This document shows positions 1 through 7,252 of a DNA stretch of 29,937 nucleotides, piece by piece. The notes beneath the pieces are model-generated. The model did not search any database and was not told the DNA's origin. It saw only the letters and a program-made list of their open reading frames with translations. Made by a program: the position numbers and the translations under genes. The DNA is from Prevotella sp. (lineage in GTDB: Bacteria; Bacteroidota; Bacteroidia; Bacteroidales; Bacteroidaceae). Location of the stretch: positions 1 to 29,937 of the forward strand of contig JAFRQC010000107.1 in NCBI GenBank assembly GCA_017428805.1, read 5' to 3'. Within the stretch, counting starts at the first letter, position 1, and each line of letters begins with the position of its first letter.

Positions 1-7
1 AAGGGTA

Positions 8-967
8 ATGGATAAGTATGAACTTCAAAAGCTGCGCGATCTCCCGATAGAGGGGGTCGCGCAGCGACTCGGACTGCGGGTGGTGAGGCATAAGTGTCTG
101 TGTCCGTTTCACGACGACAGCCACCCGAGTCTGTCGTTTTCTGTCAAGCGCAACAGCTACCGTTGCTTCGTGTGCGGGGCCAGCGGGGGGACGATAGACC
201 TCACGATGAGATACCAGAATATGAGTTTTACCGAGGCGTGCAGATGGCTGGCAGATGAGGCAGGGGTAGTGCTGAGCAATCCCTTGATCAGACCCCCTCT
301 GACTCCCCCTACTCAGGGGGAGAACATTCCCCTCCTGAGTAGGAGGGGCCAGGGGTGGTCTGATCAGCCTCAGACATTCGACCCCAGCCGTTACGAGCGG
401 TTTTTCGAGCGGCCGTGGTTGAACGAGGCAGCAAGACGGTTTCTGTTCGAGGAGCGCAGGATTGATGCAAGAGTCGTGCGCTGGTGTAGGCTCACGTCGT
501 GGCGGGACAGGCAGGGCGTCGATTGGCTTCAGATACCTTATTATAATATGGAGGGTAAGTTGATTGGCGTGCAGAATCGCAACCTCGTACGCGGGGCATC
601 GCCCCGGTTCCGTTTCCCGTCAGGCTCGCAATGCAGCCTCTATAATCTGCCGGTGCTGAACCTGCTCAGGCCGGGCGAAGAGCTCTGGATCACCGAGGGC
701 TGCTCCGACTGCTGGGCGATGCTCTCCGCTGGTCACAAGGCCATCGCCATCCCCTCGGCCACGTTGCTGACCAAAAAGGATGCAGAACAATTATCCATTA
801 TCCATTTTCAATTATCCATTCAATTCCACATGTACCCCGACTGCGATGCGCCCGGCGAACGTCTCTTCCTCCAGCTGCAGCAACTCCTGCCCGGTCTGGT
901 GCATCATCAGCTGCCGCCCGGCTGCAAGGACTTCAGCGACTATTATCTTACAAAAGTCTCACAATAG
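8..967 (+). CDS. CHC2 zinc-finger / Toprim primase-like protein
   Basis: This is a 319-residue primase-like protein. The N-terminus has a CHC2-type zinc finger (C32, H35, C53, C56), which in primases binds template DNA. The C-terminal half has a Toprim-like signature: the acidic E230 in LWITEG and the D278/D280 pair in YPDCDAPG. Housekeeping DnaG of this phylum is about twice as long and has a DnaB-binding tail, so this is not dnaG; short proteins of this build are common in integrative elements and phages, but no mobile neighbours are visible here. Two repeat-derived stretches are inserted in frame: residues about 92-121 come from an 82-bp palindrome between the two domains, and residues about 261-274 from a 21-nt duplication just before the DxD motif. 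The stop codon lies in a third palindrome. Whether it is still active is unknown. Start: the first ATG, 7 bases from the window edge. Confidence 0.8.
   Translation: MDKYELQKLRDLPIEGVAQRLGLRVVRHKCLCPFHDDSHPSLSFSVKRNSYRCFVCGASGGTIDLTMRYQNMSFTEACRWLADEAGVVLSNPLIRPPLTPPTQGENIPLLSRRGQGWSDQPQTFDPSRYERFFERPWLNEAARRFLFEERRIDARVVRWCRLTSWRDRQGVDWLQIPYYNMEGKLIGVQNRNLVRGASPRFRFPSGSQCSLYNLPVLNLLRPGEELWITEGCSDCWAMLSAGHKAIAIPSATLLTKKDAEQLSIIHFQLSIQFHMYPDCDAPGERLFLQLQQLLPGLVHHQLPPGCKDFSDYYLTKVSQ
285..366. repeat. 82-bp imperfect palindrome inserted in frame in the primase-like gene
   Basis: The two arms, about 285-323 and 329-366, are near-perfect inverted copies that begin and end with TGATCAGACC and its complement, and contain C-rich and G-rich blocks around CTACTCAG. 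It is read through in frame as a Pro/Gly/Arg-rich stretch (LIRPPLTPPTQGEN...) between the zinc finger and Toprim parts, where no conserved domain would be broken. It resembles small palindromic elements that insert in coding DNA; the family is not identified. Confidence 0.85.
788..829. repeat. 2 x 21-nt tandem repeat in the Toprim region
   Basis: Two 21-nt units begin at 788 and 809, each starting with CAATTATCCATT. In frame they give the seven-residue repeat QLSIIHF, QLSIQFH directly before the YPDCD motif. The AT-rich composition stands out from the GC-rich flanks, which suggests a late insertion. Confidence 0.8.
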
Positions 968-986
968 GGACAGTCCCCATTGTGAG
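958..986. repeat. REP-like palindrome containing the primase stop codon
   Basis: CTCACAATAGGG pairs with CCCCATTGTGAG across a 4-5 nt loop with one mismatch; the TAG stop at 965-967 lies in the left arm. There is no T-run, so it is not a classic intrinsic terminator, though it lies between convergent genes. Confidence 0.7.
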
Positions 987-995
987 AGTTTAGTG

Positions 996-1040
996 GGATT
1001 AAAGTGGAACTTTTGTCAGATTAAACTCCGACTTTAGTCC
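996..1040. repeat. Second hairpin-forming inverted repeat
   Basis: GGATTAAAGT at 996-1005 pairs with ACTTTAGTCC at 1031-1040 (one G-U type pair) around a 25-nt loop. With the adjacent palindrome at 958-986 it fills the 92-bp gap between two convergent genes and may act as a bidirectional transcription end or as a REP-type element. Confidence 0.55.
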
Positions 1041-1059
1041 GTCGAGGCTTTGAGGCTAT

Positions 1060-1704
1060 CTATGTCAGATACGGGTTGTAACGGAGTTCGTAGTCGATCG
1101 TGGACTGCGGGCCGTGACCCGGAAGGATGACGGTATCAGCGGGCAGCTTCGCCAGAACATTGGCGAGGCTGCTCATCAGTTGTGTATAGCTGCCGCCCTC
1201 GAAGTCGGTGCGGCCGACGCTCATACGGAAGAGGGTGTCGCCGGTGAAGGCGGTATGCTCCTCGGCGCAGTAGAAGACCACGCTGCCGGGAGAGTGGCCG
1301 GGGGTCTTCAGCACCTGCAGGCTGTGGTGGCCGAAGCGGATGACCTCGTCGGGCTCGAAGAAACGGCCTACGGCGGGGTATTCGCGGCGGAGCGGGGCAC
1401 CGATGATGCTCTGGAAGTTGTGGGGGATGTCGGAGATGATGAACTCGTCTTCCTTGGCGGCCTCCACCTGCAGACCATAGGTCTGGTAGATGGTGTCGAT
1501 GCCGAGGTTGTGGTCCCAGTGGCCGTGGGTGGCGAGGAGACGGACGGGCTTGAGACCCTGACTGCTGATGTAGTCGGTGATGGCGCGGCGCTCGTCGTCG
1601 TAGTAGGCGCCACAGTCGATGATGACACATTCGAGGGTGTCGTCGCTCACCACGTAGGTGTTCTCCTGAAGGAGGTTGAAGGCGAAAGTCTTTATACTAA
1701 TCAT
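1060..1704 (-). CDS. MBL-fold metallo-hydrolase (glyoxalase II-like)
   Basis: A 214-residue single-domain metallo-beta-lactamase-fold hydrolase. The metal ligands are all visible: H60-x-H62-x-D64-H65 in THGHWDH, H137 in TPGHSPGS, D156 in FTGDTLF and H197 in PGHG. The pattern GDTLF...GRTDF fits the glyoxalase II / YcbL group of hydroxyacylglutathione-hydrolase-like enzymes; the substrate is not known and this phylum often lacks glutathione, so a generic thioester hydrolase is the safest call. It is probably cytoplasmic, as no signal peptide is seen. It is last in the unit DUF3298 gene - rsmG - this gene; the 36-nt gap from rsmG holds a 3 x 9-nt array followed by an A-rich tract just before the ATG at 1704. 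Confidence 0.88.
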   Translation of the reverse strand: MISIKTFAFNLLQENTYVVSDDTLECVIIDCGAYYDDERRAITDYISSQGLKPVRLLATHGHWDHNLGIDTIYQTYGLQVEAAKEDEFIISDIPHNFQSIIGAPLRREYPAVGRFFEPDEVIRFGHHSLQVLKTPGHSPGSVVFYCAEEHTAFTGDTLFRMSVGRTDFEGGSYTQLMSSLANVLAKLPADTVILPGHGPQSTIDYELRYNPYLT

Positions 1705-1723
1705 GTTTTTTATTTTTTACGAC

Positions 1724-1750
1724 CACGAATTGCACGAATATCACGAATTT
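1724..1750. repeat. 3 x 9-nt tandem array between rsmG and the MBL gene
   Basis: Units CACGAATTG, CACGAATAT, CACGAATTT. It carries the stop codon of rsmG and forms the leader of the MBL gene together with an A-rich tract. The same unit recurs at 15001-15027. Confidence 0.85.
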
Positions 1751-2373
1751 ATGGGCAAATATATAACATATTTGCCTTTATACCAGTCTTCGGCGAAGAA
1801 GGTGCTGATGTCGGTGGTCTCCACGATGTTACGGAAGGGCTGCGTCTCGGCCTGCAGGTCACCGCCCTTGAGGCAGAGGATGCCGTTGGGCAGGGCGTTC
1901 AACTGGGGCTTGGCAATGTTCTTGCGCACGATCTTCACGAGGTCGGGCAGGGGCATCACGGCGCGGCTGACGACGAAGTGGTACTGTCCGCGCTCGTCCT
2001 CGCCACGCAGGTGCTCGGGGTGGCAGTTGGTGAGGCCGACGGCCTGGGCGACCTCCTGTGCCACGCGGATCTTCTTGCCCGTACCGTCGATGAGCTTGAA
2101 CTCACAGTCGGGGAAGAGGATGGCCAGGGGGATGCCGGGGAATCCGCCGCCGGTGCCGAAGTCGAGGATGCGCGTGCCGGGACGGAAACGGATGGTCTTG
2201 GCGATGGCCAGCGAGTGGAGCACGTGGTGCTCGTAGAGCTGGTCAATGTCCTTGCGGGAGATGACGTTGATCTTCGCGTTCCAGTCGTGGTAGAGGTCGT
2301 CGAGGGCTTCCAGCTGCTCCTGCTGGCGGGCAGTGAGGTCGGGGAAATATTTCAGAATGATATCTGCAGACAT
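1741..2373 (-). CDS. rsmG: 16S rRNA (guanine-527-N7)-methyltransferase RsmG
   Basis: This 210-residue protein matches RsmG (GidB), which uses S-adenosylmethionine to methylate N7 of G527 in the decoding-site region of 16S rRNA. Visible family marks are the N-terminal NAKINVISRKDIDQLYEHHVLHSL segment (residues 32-55), the SAM-binding motif DFGTGGGFPG (71-80), the acidic LID after strand 2 (95-97) and the VVSRAVMPLPDLV region (134-146). Length is normal for the family. It starts 11 bp after the lipoprotein gene, so the two are probably co-transcribed. The last codons (NS, stop) are supplied by a 9-nt tandem array, which suggests that the original 3' end was replaced or trimmed with little effect. 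Confidence 0.95.
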   Translation of the reverse strand: MSADIILKYFPDLTARQQEQLEALDDLYHDWNAKINVISRKDIDQLYEHHVLHSLAIAKTIRFRPGTRILDFGTGGGFPGIPLAILFPDCEFKLIDGTGKKIRVAQEVAQAVGLTNCHPEHLRGEDERGQYHFVVSRAVMPLPDLVKIVRKNIAKPQLNALPNGILCLKGGDLQAETQPFRNIVETTDISTFFAEDWYKGKYVIYLPINS

Positions 2374-2384
2374 GACGGGTGGAA

Positions 2385-3176
2385 TTAGTGTTGGAACGAG
2401 GAGTTGAGTATTTTCTCTATAGCCGAGTAGGCGATGGTCAGTTCGGTGCTGCCAACGGTGTACGGGGCAATCTCGTCGGGGTTGTAGACGAAGGTGATGG
2501 CATCGTCGCTGAGAATGAAGTTCTTAGGCACGTAGATCTCCACGTTGTTAAGGTAGCCATTGGCATTGAGCTCATTCATGGTGCTGAAGCCGGTCTTCTC
2601 TTGGAGTGCTTTCAGCAGGAGGGGCTTCAGGGCGACCTCGAAACCGTCGACGAAGATATCTTGGGCGGTCAGCAGTCTGCCAGTCTGGGTGTCGAAGTTC
2701 ATGATGACCTGCTGGCTGTTGGCGTGGTTGCCGCCTTCACGGTAGTTGATGTCGGCCAGATAGACCACCGTTCCCTTGCTGCCCATCTGGGTGTGGCTGT
2801 TGATGATATAGTGGTAGTGATACCATGCGTGTTTCTTGGTGTCCTTCCGGTCTTCGTTGTAGAGGGGCAGCAGCGTCTTGACGTAGTTGCTGGTGTATTC
2901 CTCCGCAAAGGCATTGGCTGCCTGCTGCATACCATCGTCGCCACGATCCAACAGACGCTTGGCAACGGTGGCGTTGATGATCTCTCCGGCTCTTCCGCTA
3001 GCGGCGGTGGCTTGTTCAAGGCGGATGTTCACGCTGCACGTCGGCGGCACGCTGTCGTTGGAGAGGGCAACGCTCTTGTCGGCTGTAATGGTCTCAAAAG
3101 TGATCGTCTCAACATCCTGACTGCAAGCGCAAAGCATCAGGACGAAGACGGAGGTGTGGAGTAGTCTCATATACAT
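2385..3176 (-). CDS. DUF3298/RsiV-like lipoprotein
   Basis: A 263-residue protein with a lipoprotein signal: a short charged start, a hydrophobic core and the lipobox LCAC, then a polar mature part, so it is likely anchored in a membrane facing the periplasm. The C-terminal region (about 190-258, with FILSDDAITFVYNPDEIAPYTVGSTELTIAYSAIEKIL) has the pattern of DUF3298, and the part before it (about 70-180) fits the DUF4163 companion domain; this pair also occurs in the RsiV anti-sigma/lysozyme-binding family. Its role is unknown. ATGs at 3176 and 3170 are both possible; the second gives the tidier signal peptide MRLLHTSVFVLMLCAC. It is first in the unit with rsmG and the MBL gene, behind a good promoter. 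Confidence 0.78.
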   Translation of the reverse strand: MYMRLLHTSVFVLMLCACSQDVETITFETITADKSVALSNDSVPPTCSVNIRLEQATAASGRAGEIINATVAKRLLDRGDDGMQQAANAFAEEYTSNYVKTLLPLYNEDRKDTKKHAWYHYHYIINSHTQMGSKGTVVYLADINYREGGNHANSQQVIMNFDTQTGRLLTAQDIFVDGFEVALKPLLLKALQEKTGFSTMNELNANGYLNNVEIYVPKNFILSDDAITFVYNPDEIAPYTVGSTELTIAYSAIEKILNSSFQH

Positions 3177-3194
3177 AAATCATGAAATCAAGTG

Positions 3195-3226
3195 CAAAAA
3201 TACACTTATTTTTGGAAAAGAACAAA
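3195..3226 (-). promoter_or_regulatory. Bacteroidetes-type promoter for the lipoprotein-rsmG-MBL unit
   Basis: Read on the minus strand: TTTG at 3226-3223, 20 nt spacer, TATTTTTG at 3202-3195. Both boxes and spacing fit the major Bacteroidetes sigma-factor consensus (TTTG, about 20 nt, TAnnTTTG). Confidence 0.75.
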
Positions 3227-3244
3227 TTTCTCGCGGAAAATCAC

Positions 3245-3252
3245 TAATTTTG
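3245..3252 (+). promoter_or_regulatory. Possible -7 box for the HAD gene
   Basis: TAATTTTG followed by CACCC, the usual start context in this window. No TTTG box lies at 19-21 nt upstream, so this is weaker than the others. It would be divergent from the lipoprotein promoter. Confidence 0.5.
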
Positions 3253-3271
3253 CACCCAAAATTCAGTTATT

Positions 3272-3299
3272 GTTTAGAGTTTATAGTTGATAGTGAGAC
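3272..3299. repeat. 4 x 7-nt tandem array over the HAD gene start
   Basis: Units GTTTAGA, GTTTATA, GTTGATA, GTGAGAC. The possible TTG (3287) and GTG (3293) start codons of the HAD gene lie inside it. Confidence 0.75.
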
Positions 3300-3958
3300 A
3301 TAGTAAGTTTAAAGCTGCTCTTTTTGATCTCGACGGCGTGGTGTTCGACACCGAGCCGCAGTATACTGTATTCTGGGGAGGGATCTGCCGTCAGTATCAT
3401 CCCGAGCACCCGGGTCTGGAGCATGAGATAAAAGGTCAGACGCTCACGCAGATTTATGACCGTTGGTTCTCGGGTCCGTTGCTGGCTGAGCAGGATAGCA
3501 TCACCAGCCGTCTGAACGACTACGAGCAGCAGATGAGTTACGAGTATATCGCCGGCTTCGAGGCGCTGATTGAAACCCTGCATTATCATGGGGTCAAGAC
3601 GGCTGTGGTGACCAGCTCGAACATCCCCAAGATGGAGAGTGTCTATCGCCATCAACCTGGGTTCAAATCACTCTTCGATGCCATCCTGACCTCAGAGGAT
3701 TTTGAGCGTAGCAAGCCTGATCCTGATTGCTATCAGAAGGCGGCGCAACGACTTGGTGCTCAGAGTGATGAGTGTGTCGTGTTCGAGGATAGCTTTAATG
3801 GTCTGCGGTCTGGCCGTGCTGCCGAAATGGCGGTCGTCGGACTTGCTACAACGAATGCGGTTGAAGCCATCAAACCACTCTCCGATCTTCAAGTGAAAGA
3901 CTACCTTGGTCTGACCTTCGAACGCTTGGAGAAGTTGTTGTCTTCGACGGAAGAGTAA
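3287..3958 (+). CDS. HAD-superfamily phosphatase / beta-phosphoglucomutase-like
   Basis: A 223-residue HAD hydrolase. Motif I is DLDGVVFDTE (nucleophile D14, acid D16), motif II is VVTSSN, motif III the Lys in SKPDPDCY, and motif IV VFEDSFNGLRSG. The alpha-helical cap between motif I and II fits subfamily IA, which contains beta-phosphoglucomutase and sugar-phosphate phosphatases; the substrate cannot be told. There is no ATG near the start: TTG at 3287 or GTG at 3293 must be used, and both lie in a 4 x 7-nt array. The next gene begins 15 nt after the stop, so the two are likely one transcript. Confidence 0.87.
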   Translation: MIVRHSKFKAALFDLDGVVFDTEPQYTVFWGGICRQYHPEHPGLEHEIKGQTLTQIYDRWFSGPLLAEQDSITSRLNDYEQQMSYEYIAGFEALIETLHYHGVKTAVVTSSNIPKMESVYRHQPGFKSLFDAILTSEDFERSKPDPDCYQKAAQRLGAQSDECVVFEDSFNGLRSGRAAEMAVVGLATTNAVEAIKPLSDLQVKDYLGLTFERLEKLLSSTEE

Positions 3959-3973
3959 TGTGATGATGAAGTT

Positions 3974-5152
3974 ATGAACGCTCAGAATACAAACGTGCAC
4001 ATCCGTCTTTGGCAGTATGAATTTTGGCTGTTGGCCATCTCGGAATTCTTGCTGTCGATGTCGGTCTATATGCTCCTGCCGACGATGCCTCTGTGGCTGG
4101 ACAACGACCAGAACCTGAGTGCTCTGGAAACTGGTCTCGTGATGGGCGCATTCGGTGCAGGACTGTTTGTGTTGGGTGCCTTCGTCAGTTTTCTCGTACA
4201 GCATTATCGCCGGAACATCGTGTGTATTGTTGCTATTGCGGCGGTGGCGGCCTTGTTGGCATTGCTGTATTATATCGACGGCTTGCGCTGTCAGTTTGTG
4301 GATTTTCCGGTCTTGCTCTTGCTGCGTTTTGCGATGGGGGCGGCCTTCGGACTATCCCAGATGGTGCTGTGTAGTACGCTGATTATCGATACCTGTGAGA
4401 GTTTCCAACGCACGGAGGCCAACTTTGCGACGGGTTGGTTTGGACGTGTCTCCCTCGCACTGGGGCCCTTGGCGGGTTTGTTGTTGCTGCGATATACCGA
4501 CCAGTCAATGGTCTTCCTGGCTGCAGCGGGATGTGCGGTGGCCAGTCTAGTGTTGGTGTTGCTGGTGAAATTCCCCTTCCGCATACCGGATGACGATGTG
4601 TCGGTCTTCTGTCTCGACCGTTTCTTCCTGCCTCACGGAACAGTGTTGTTCCTGAACCTCCTGTTGGTCACAATAGCTTTCGGCATGCTCCTGTCGTTGC
4701 AGTTGCCCATACGCTTCTATGCGATGATGATGTGCGGTTTCCTGGGGGCTTTGGTATGTTGGCGGTTTGTGTTTCGTGATGCGGAGTTGAAGAGTGAGGT
4801 GGTTACCGGACTGATTCTCCTCGGGGCAGCGCTGATCATGTTGCTGACCCGTAGTGCATTGCCCATCGTCAGTTATGCTGCACCGATGTTCGTCGGACTG
4901 GGTATGGGACTGATAGGATCTCGTTTCCTGTTGTTCTTTATCAAATTGAGCCGGCATTGTCAGCGTGGCACGTCGCAGAGCACGTTCATGCTCGGGTGGG
5001 AGAGTGGTATCGCACTCGGTCTGGGATTAGGCCTCGGCTGTTTCAGCGGCGCACCTCAGTTGTTGATGTTTACGTCGCTCTTCCTGGTGGTCTCTGCTTT
5101 GGCTGCCTATCAGTTCTCGCACGACTGGTTTATGAAAAACAAAAACAGATAA
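3974..5152 (+). CDS. MFS-type 12-helix transporter
   Basis: A 392-residue inner-membrane protein with about twelve hydrophobic segments (first around residues 17-42, last around 365-385), split by a more polar loop near residue 200 in the way of major facilitator proteins. The N-half helix 1 motif LLPTMPLWL and the small-residue-rich helix 11 (SGIALGLGLGLG) fit this superfamily. The substrate is not recognisable; no substrate-specific signature could be identified by eye. It follows the HAD gene with a 15-nt gap and ends 47 bp from the end of rho on the other strand. The start is the ATG at 3974, giving a short polar tail before helix 1. Confidence 0.82.
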   Translation: MNAQNTNVHIRLWQYEFWLLAISEFLLSMSVYMLLPTMPLWLDNDQNLSALETGLVMGAFGAGLFVLGAFVSFLVQHYRRNIVCIVAIAAVAALLALLYYIDGLRCQFVDFPVLLLLRFAMGAAFGLSQMVLCSTLIIDTCESFQRTEANFATGWFGRVSLALGPLAGLLLLRYTDQSMVFLAAAGCAVASLVLVLLVKFPFRIPDDDVSVFCLDRFFLPHGTVLFLNLLLVTIAFGMLLSLQLPIRFYAMMMCGFLGALVCWRFVFRDAELKSEVVTGLILLGAALIMLLTRSALPIVSYAAPMFVGLGMGLIGSRFLLFFIKLSRHCQRGTSQSTFMLGWESGIALGLGLGLGCFSGAPQLLMFTSLFLVVSALAAYQFSHDWFMKNKNR

Positions 5153-5177
5153 GCTGATTTGCCTACCTGTTTTCGTT
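5138..5177. terminator. Bidirectional terminator between transporter and rho
   Basis: AACAAAAACAG at 5138-5148 pairs with CTGTTTTCGTT at 5167-5177 with one mismatch; A-rich and T-rich arms give a U-run in both directions. The left arm overlaps the last codons of the transporter gene. Confidence 0.55.
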
Positions 5178-5199
5178 GGTGTGATATTTTCGTATTTGC

Positions 5200-7113
5200 T
5201 TATCCGTTCATCGACATGAGGAACTCCTCGTTGTCGCGGGTGGTCACCAGACGATCGCGGATGGCATTCATAGCTTCCACAGGGTTCATCTCGGCGATGA
5301 ACTTGCGCATGATCCACATACGGTTGAGTGTCGTCTCGTCGTGCAGCAGATCGTCGCGGCGCGTCGACGAGAGCACCAGGTCGATGGCGGGGAAGATACG
5401 CTTGTTCGAGAGCGAGCGGTTGAGCTGGATCTCGGAGTTACCTGTACCCTTGAACTCTTCGAAGATCACCTCGTCCATCTTAGAACCGGTATCCACAAGT
5501 GCTGTAGCGATGATGGTCAGCGAACCGCCGCCTTCGATGTTACGGGCAGCACCGAAGAAGCGCTTGGGCTTCTGCAAGGCGTTGGAGTCGACACCACCGG
5601 TGAGCACCTTACCGCTGGCGGGCGAAACGGTGTTATAGGCACGAGCCAGACGGGTGATGGAGTCGAGGAAGATGACCACATCGTGACCGCACTCGACCAT
5701 ACGCTTAGCCTTCTCCAGTACGATGCCGGCAATCTTCACATGTCGGTCGGCGGGCTCGTCGAAGGTGGAGGCGATAACCTCAGCGTTCACGGTGCGGGCC
5801 ATATCGGTGACCTCCTCAGGGCGCTCGTCGATGAGCAGCATCATGATGTAGGCCTCCGGGTGGTTGGCGGCGATGGCATTGGCGATATCCTTCATCAAGA
5901 CGGTCTTACCGGTCTTGGGCTGGGCCACAATCAGCGCACGCTGACCTTTACCGATGGGCGAGAAGAGGTCGACGATACGCACGCTGGGGTTCGTCGTAGC
6001 CTTATCGCCACAGAGGGTGAACTTCTCCTCGGGGAAGAGTGGTGTCAGGTGTTCGAAAGCCACACGGTCGCGCACCTCAGAGGGATTACGGCCATTGATG
6101 TATTTCACGCTGCACATCGCGAAGTATTTCTCGTTCTCATGAGGAGGACGGACGGTGCACTCTACCACATCACCGGTCTTCAAGCTGTATTTCTTGATCT
6201 GCTGAGGCGACACATACACATCGTCGGGCGACGAGAGGTAGTTGTAGTCTGAGCTGCGGAGGAAACCGTAACCGTCGGAGAGACACTCCAGCACACCATT
6301 GGCGGTGATGATCTCTTCGAAATCGAATTTCGGACTGCTGGTCTCCCTGACATTATAGACAGGCTCAGGCTCCTGGGCCTGATGACCAGTAGGACGGTCG
6401 AACATATCGAGTGTCGGGATGGCCCCATTGTCCTCGATGGGAATGTCTACGATGGGGATGAAGTCGGTACCGTCGCCGGGATCGCCCATCCATATACCTT
6501 CGGCATCGACCTCGTCGGTAGAGGGGTCTTCACGACGGGTGGCCATCTTCTCACGCAGTTTCTCGATGGCATTGGCAGTATCTGCATCAGCCTCGGGTGC
6601 GAAGTCGGTAGCCTCGGGGATGAAGTCTGCAGCCTCGGGGATGAAACCCTCTTCGGGCACAGACTCCTGCGGCTGTTCTGCCTCGGCAGTCTCCTGTGCA
6701 GCCTGTGCAGCAGCCTCTTCGGCTTCTTTCTCTGCCTTCGTCTTACGTCCACGGCGCTTGGGAGCCTCCTCTGCGGGAGCTTCCTCCTCAGCAGGCTCTT
6801 CGCCGGCGGGCTGCATGGGCAGGTCGCTGAACAGGGAAGGAGTCTCCTTCGGCTTCCTGCGGTTGCTCTTGCTGTCGAGGTTCTCGCCTTCCTGGCCTTT
6901 CACCGTATAGACCTTGCTGGTGTCCTTCTTGGCGATGCGTGTGCGTTTCCGCTTGGCAGGCTCACCTGAAGCGGCGCTCTCGGCAGCCTTGTCGATGATG
7001 GCATAGATGACATCAGACAGTTCGCTGTTGGGCGTCACCTTGACGCCTAACTGGTCGGCAATACCCATCAATTCGGGTATCTCCATTGATTCTAATTCTT
7101 CTTTTGTATACAT
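5200..7113 (-). CDS. rho: Transcription termination factor Rho with large disordered insert
   Basis: This 637-residue protein is Rho, the hexameric RNA translocase that ends transcription. Residues 1-45 are the Rho_N helical part. Residues about 50-265 are a low-complexity Glu/Ala/Pro/Lys-rich insert absent from E. coli Rho (419 residues). The cold-shock RNA-binding domain follows (about 268-325, [15 protein letters not shown]), then the ATPase with Walker A QPKTGKT (398-404), Walker [17 protein letters not shown], and the R-loop/C-terminus ending [12 protein letters not shown]. Such inserts are known in Bacteroidetes Rho, and in Bacteroides thetaiotaomicron an intrinsically disordered region of Rho has been linked to phase separation. 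Within the insert lies a 3 x 7-residue repeat (FIPEAAD type). It is monocistronic, with a strong promoter and a hairpin in its 88-nt leader that could serve autoregulation. Confidence 0.97.
   Translation of the reverse strand: MYTKEELESMEIPELMGIADQLGVKVTPNSELSDVIYAIIDKAAESAASGEPAKRKRTRIAKKDTSKVYTVKGQEGENLDSKSNRRKPKETPSLFSDLPMQPAGEEPAEEEAPAEEAPKRRGRKTKAEKEAEEAAAQAAQETAEAEQPQESVPEEGFIPEAADFIPEATDFAPEADADTANAIEKLREKMATRREDPSTDEVDAEGIWMGDPGDGTDFIPIVDIPIEDNGAIPTLDMFDRPTGHQAQEPEPVYNVRETSSPKFDFEEIITANGVLECLSDGYGFLRSSDYNYLSSPDDVYVSPQQIKKYSLKTGDVVECTVRPPHENEKYFAMCSVKYINGRNPSEVRDRVAFEHLTPLFPEEKFTLCGDKATTNPSVRIVDLFSPIGKGQRALIVAQPKTGKTVLMKDIANAIAANHPEAYIMMLLIDERPEEVTDMARTVNAEVIASTFDEPADRHVKIAGIVLEKAKRMVECGHDVVIFLDSITRLARAYNTVSPASGKVLTGGVDSNALQKPKRFFGAARNIEGGGSLTIIATALVDTGSKMDEVIFEEFKGTGNSEIQLNRSLSNKRIFPAIDLVLSSTRRDDLLHDETTLNRMWIMRKFIAEMNPVEAMNAIRDRLVTTRDNEEFLMSMNG
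6590..6652. repeat. 3 x 21-nt tandem repeat inside the rho insert
   Basis: Three 21-nt units starting GCCTCGGG on the plus strand encode [21 protein letters not shown] on the minus strand. It lies in the disordered insert of Rho, where copy number could change without frame loss. Confidence 0.85.
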
Positions 7114-7163
7114 AATATATGCAATAAATTCTGATCTTGGAATTTAAGTTTGAGATTAGGAAA

Positions 7164-7184
7164 GTGCTTGACGGACGTCAGCAC
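7164..7184 (-). promoter_or_regulatory. Hairpin in the rho leader
   Basis: GTGCTTGAC at 7164-7172 pairs with GTCAGCAC at 7177-7184 with one bulged T and a GGAC loop. It is about 50 nt upstream of the rho ATG within the transcribed leader. A role in autoregulation is inference. Confidence 0.45.
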
Positions 7185-7201
7185 AATTCTGAAAAACGGT
7201 G

Positions 7202-7233
7202 CAAAGTTACGCATTATTTCTTAAATCTCCAAA
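7202..7233 (-). promoter_or_regulatory. Promoter of rho
   Basis: Minus strand: TTTG at 7233-7230, 20 nt, TAACTTTG at 7209-7202. Ideal spacing. It overlaps the upstream region of the divergent engB promoter. Confidence 0.78.
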
Positions 7234-7252
7234 CTTTTCCCATTTTTTTTCG

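Noticed and set aside
285..366. Frameshift or pseudogene in the primase-like gene
   Set aside because: The zinc finger and Toprim residues on both sides are in one frame with no stop, so it is scored as an in-frame insertion.
788..829. CRISPR-like repeats
   Set aside because: Units of 7-21 nt stand directly next to each other without spacers of constant size, and there are no cas genes. This applies to all arrays in the window.
780..1037. 85-codon open frame overlapping the end of the primase-like gene
   Set aside because: Serine/cysteine-rich frame-shifted reading of the same DNA with no own start signal; it runs into the REP-like hairpins.
1114..2388. 424-codon open frame on the plus strand opposite the MBL gene and rsmG
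   Set aside because: It crosses two recognised genes and their spacer and has no domain signature; a shadow frame.
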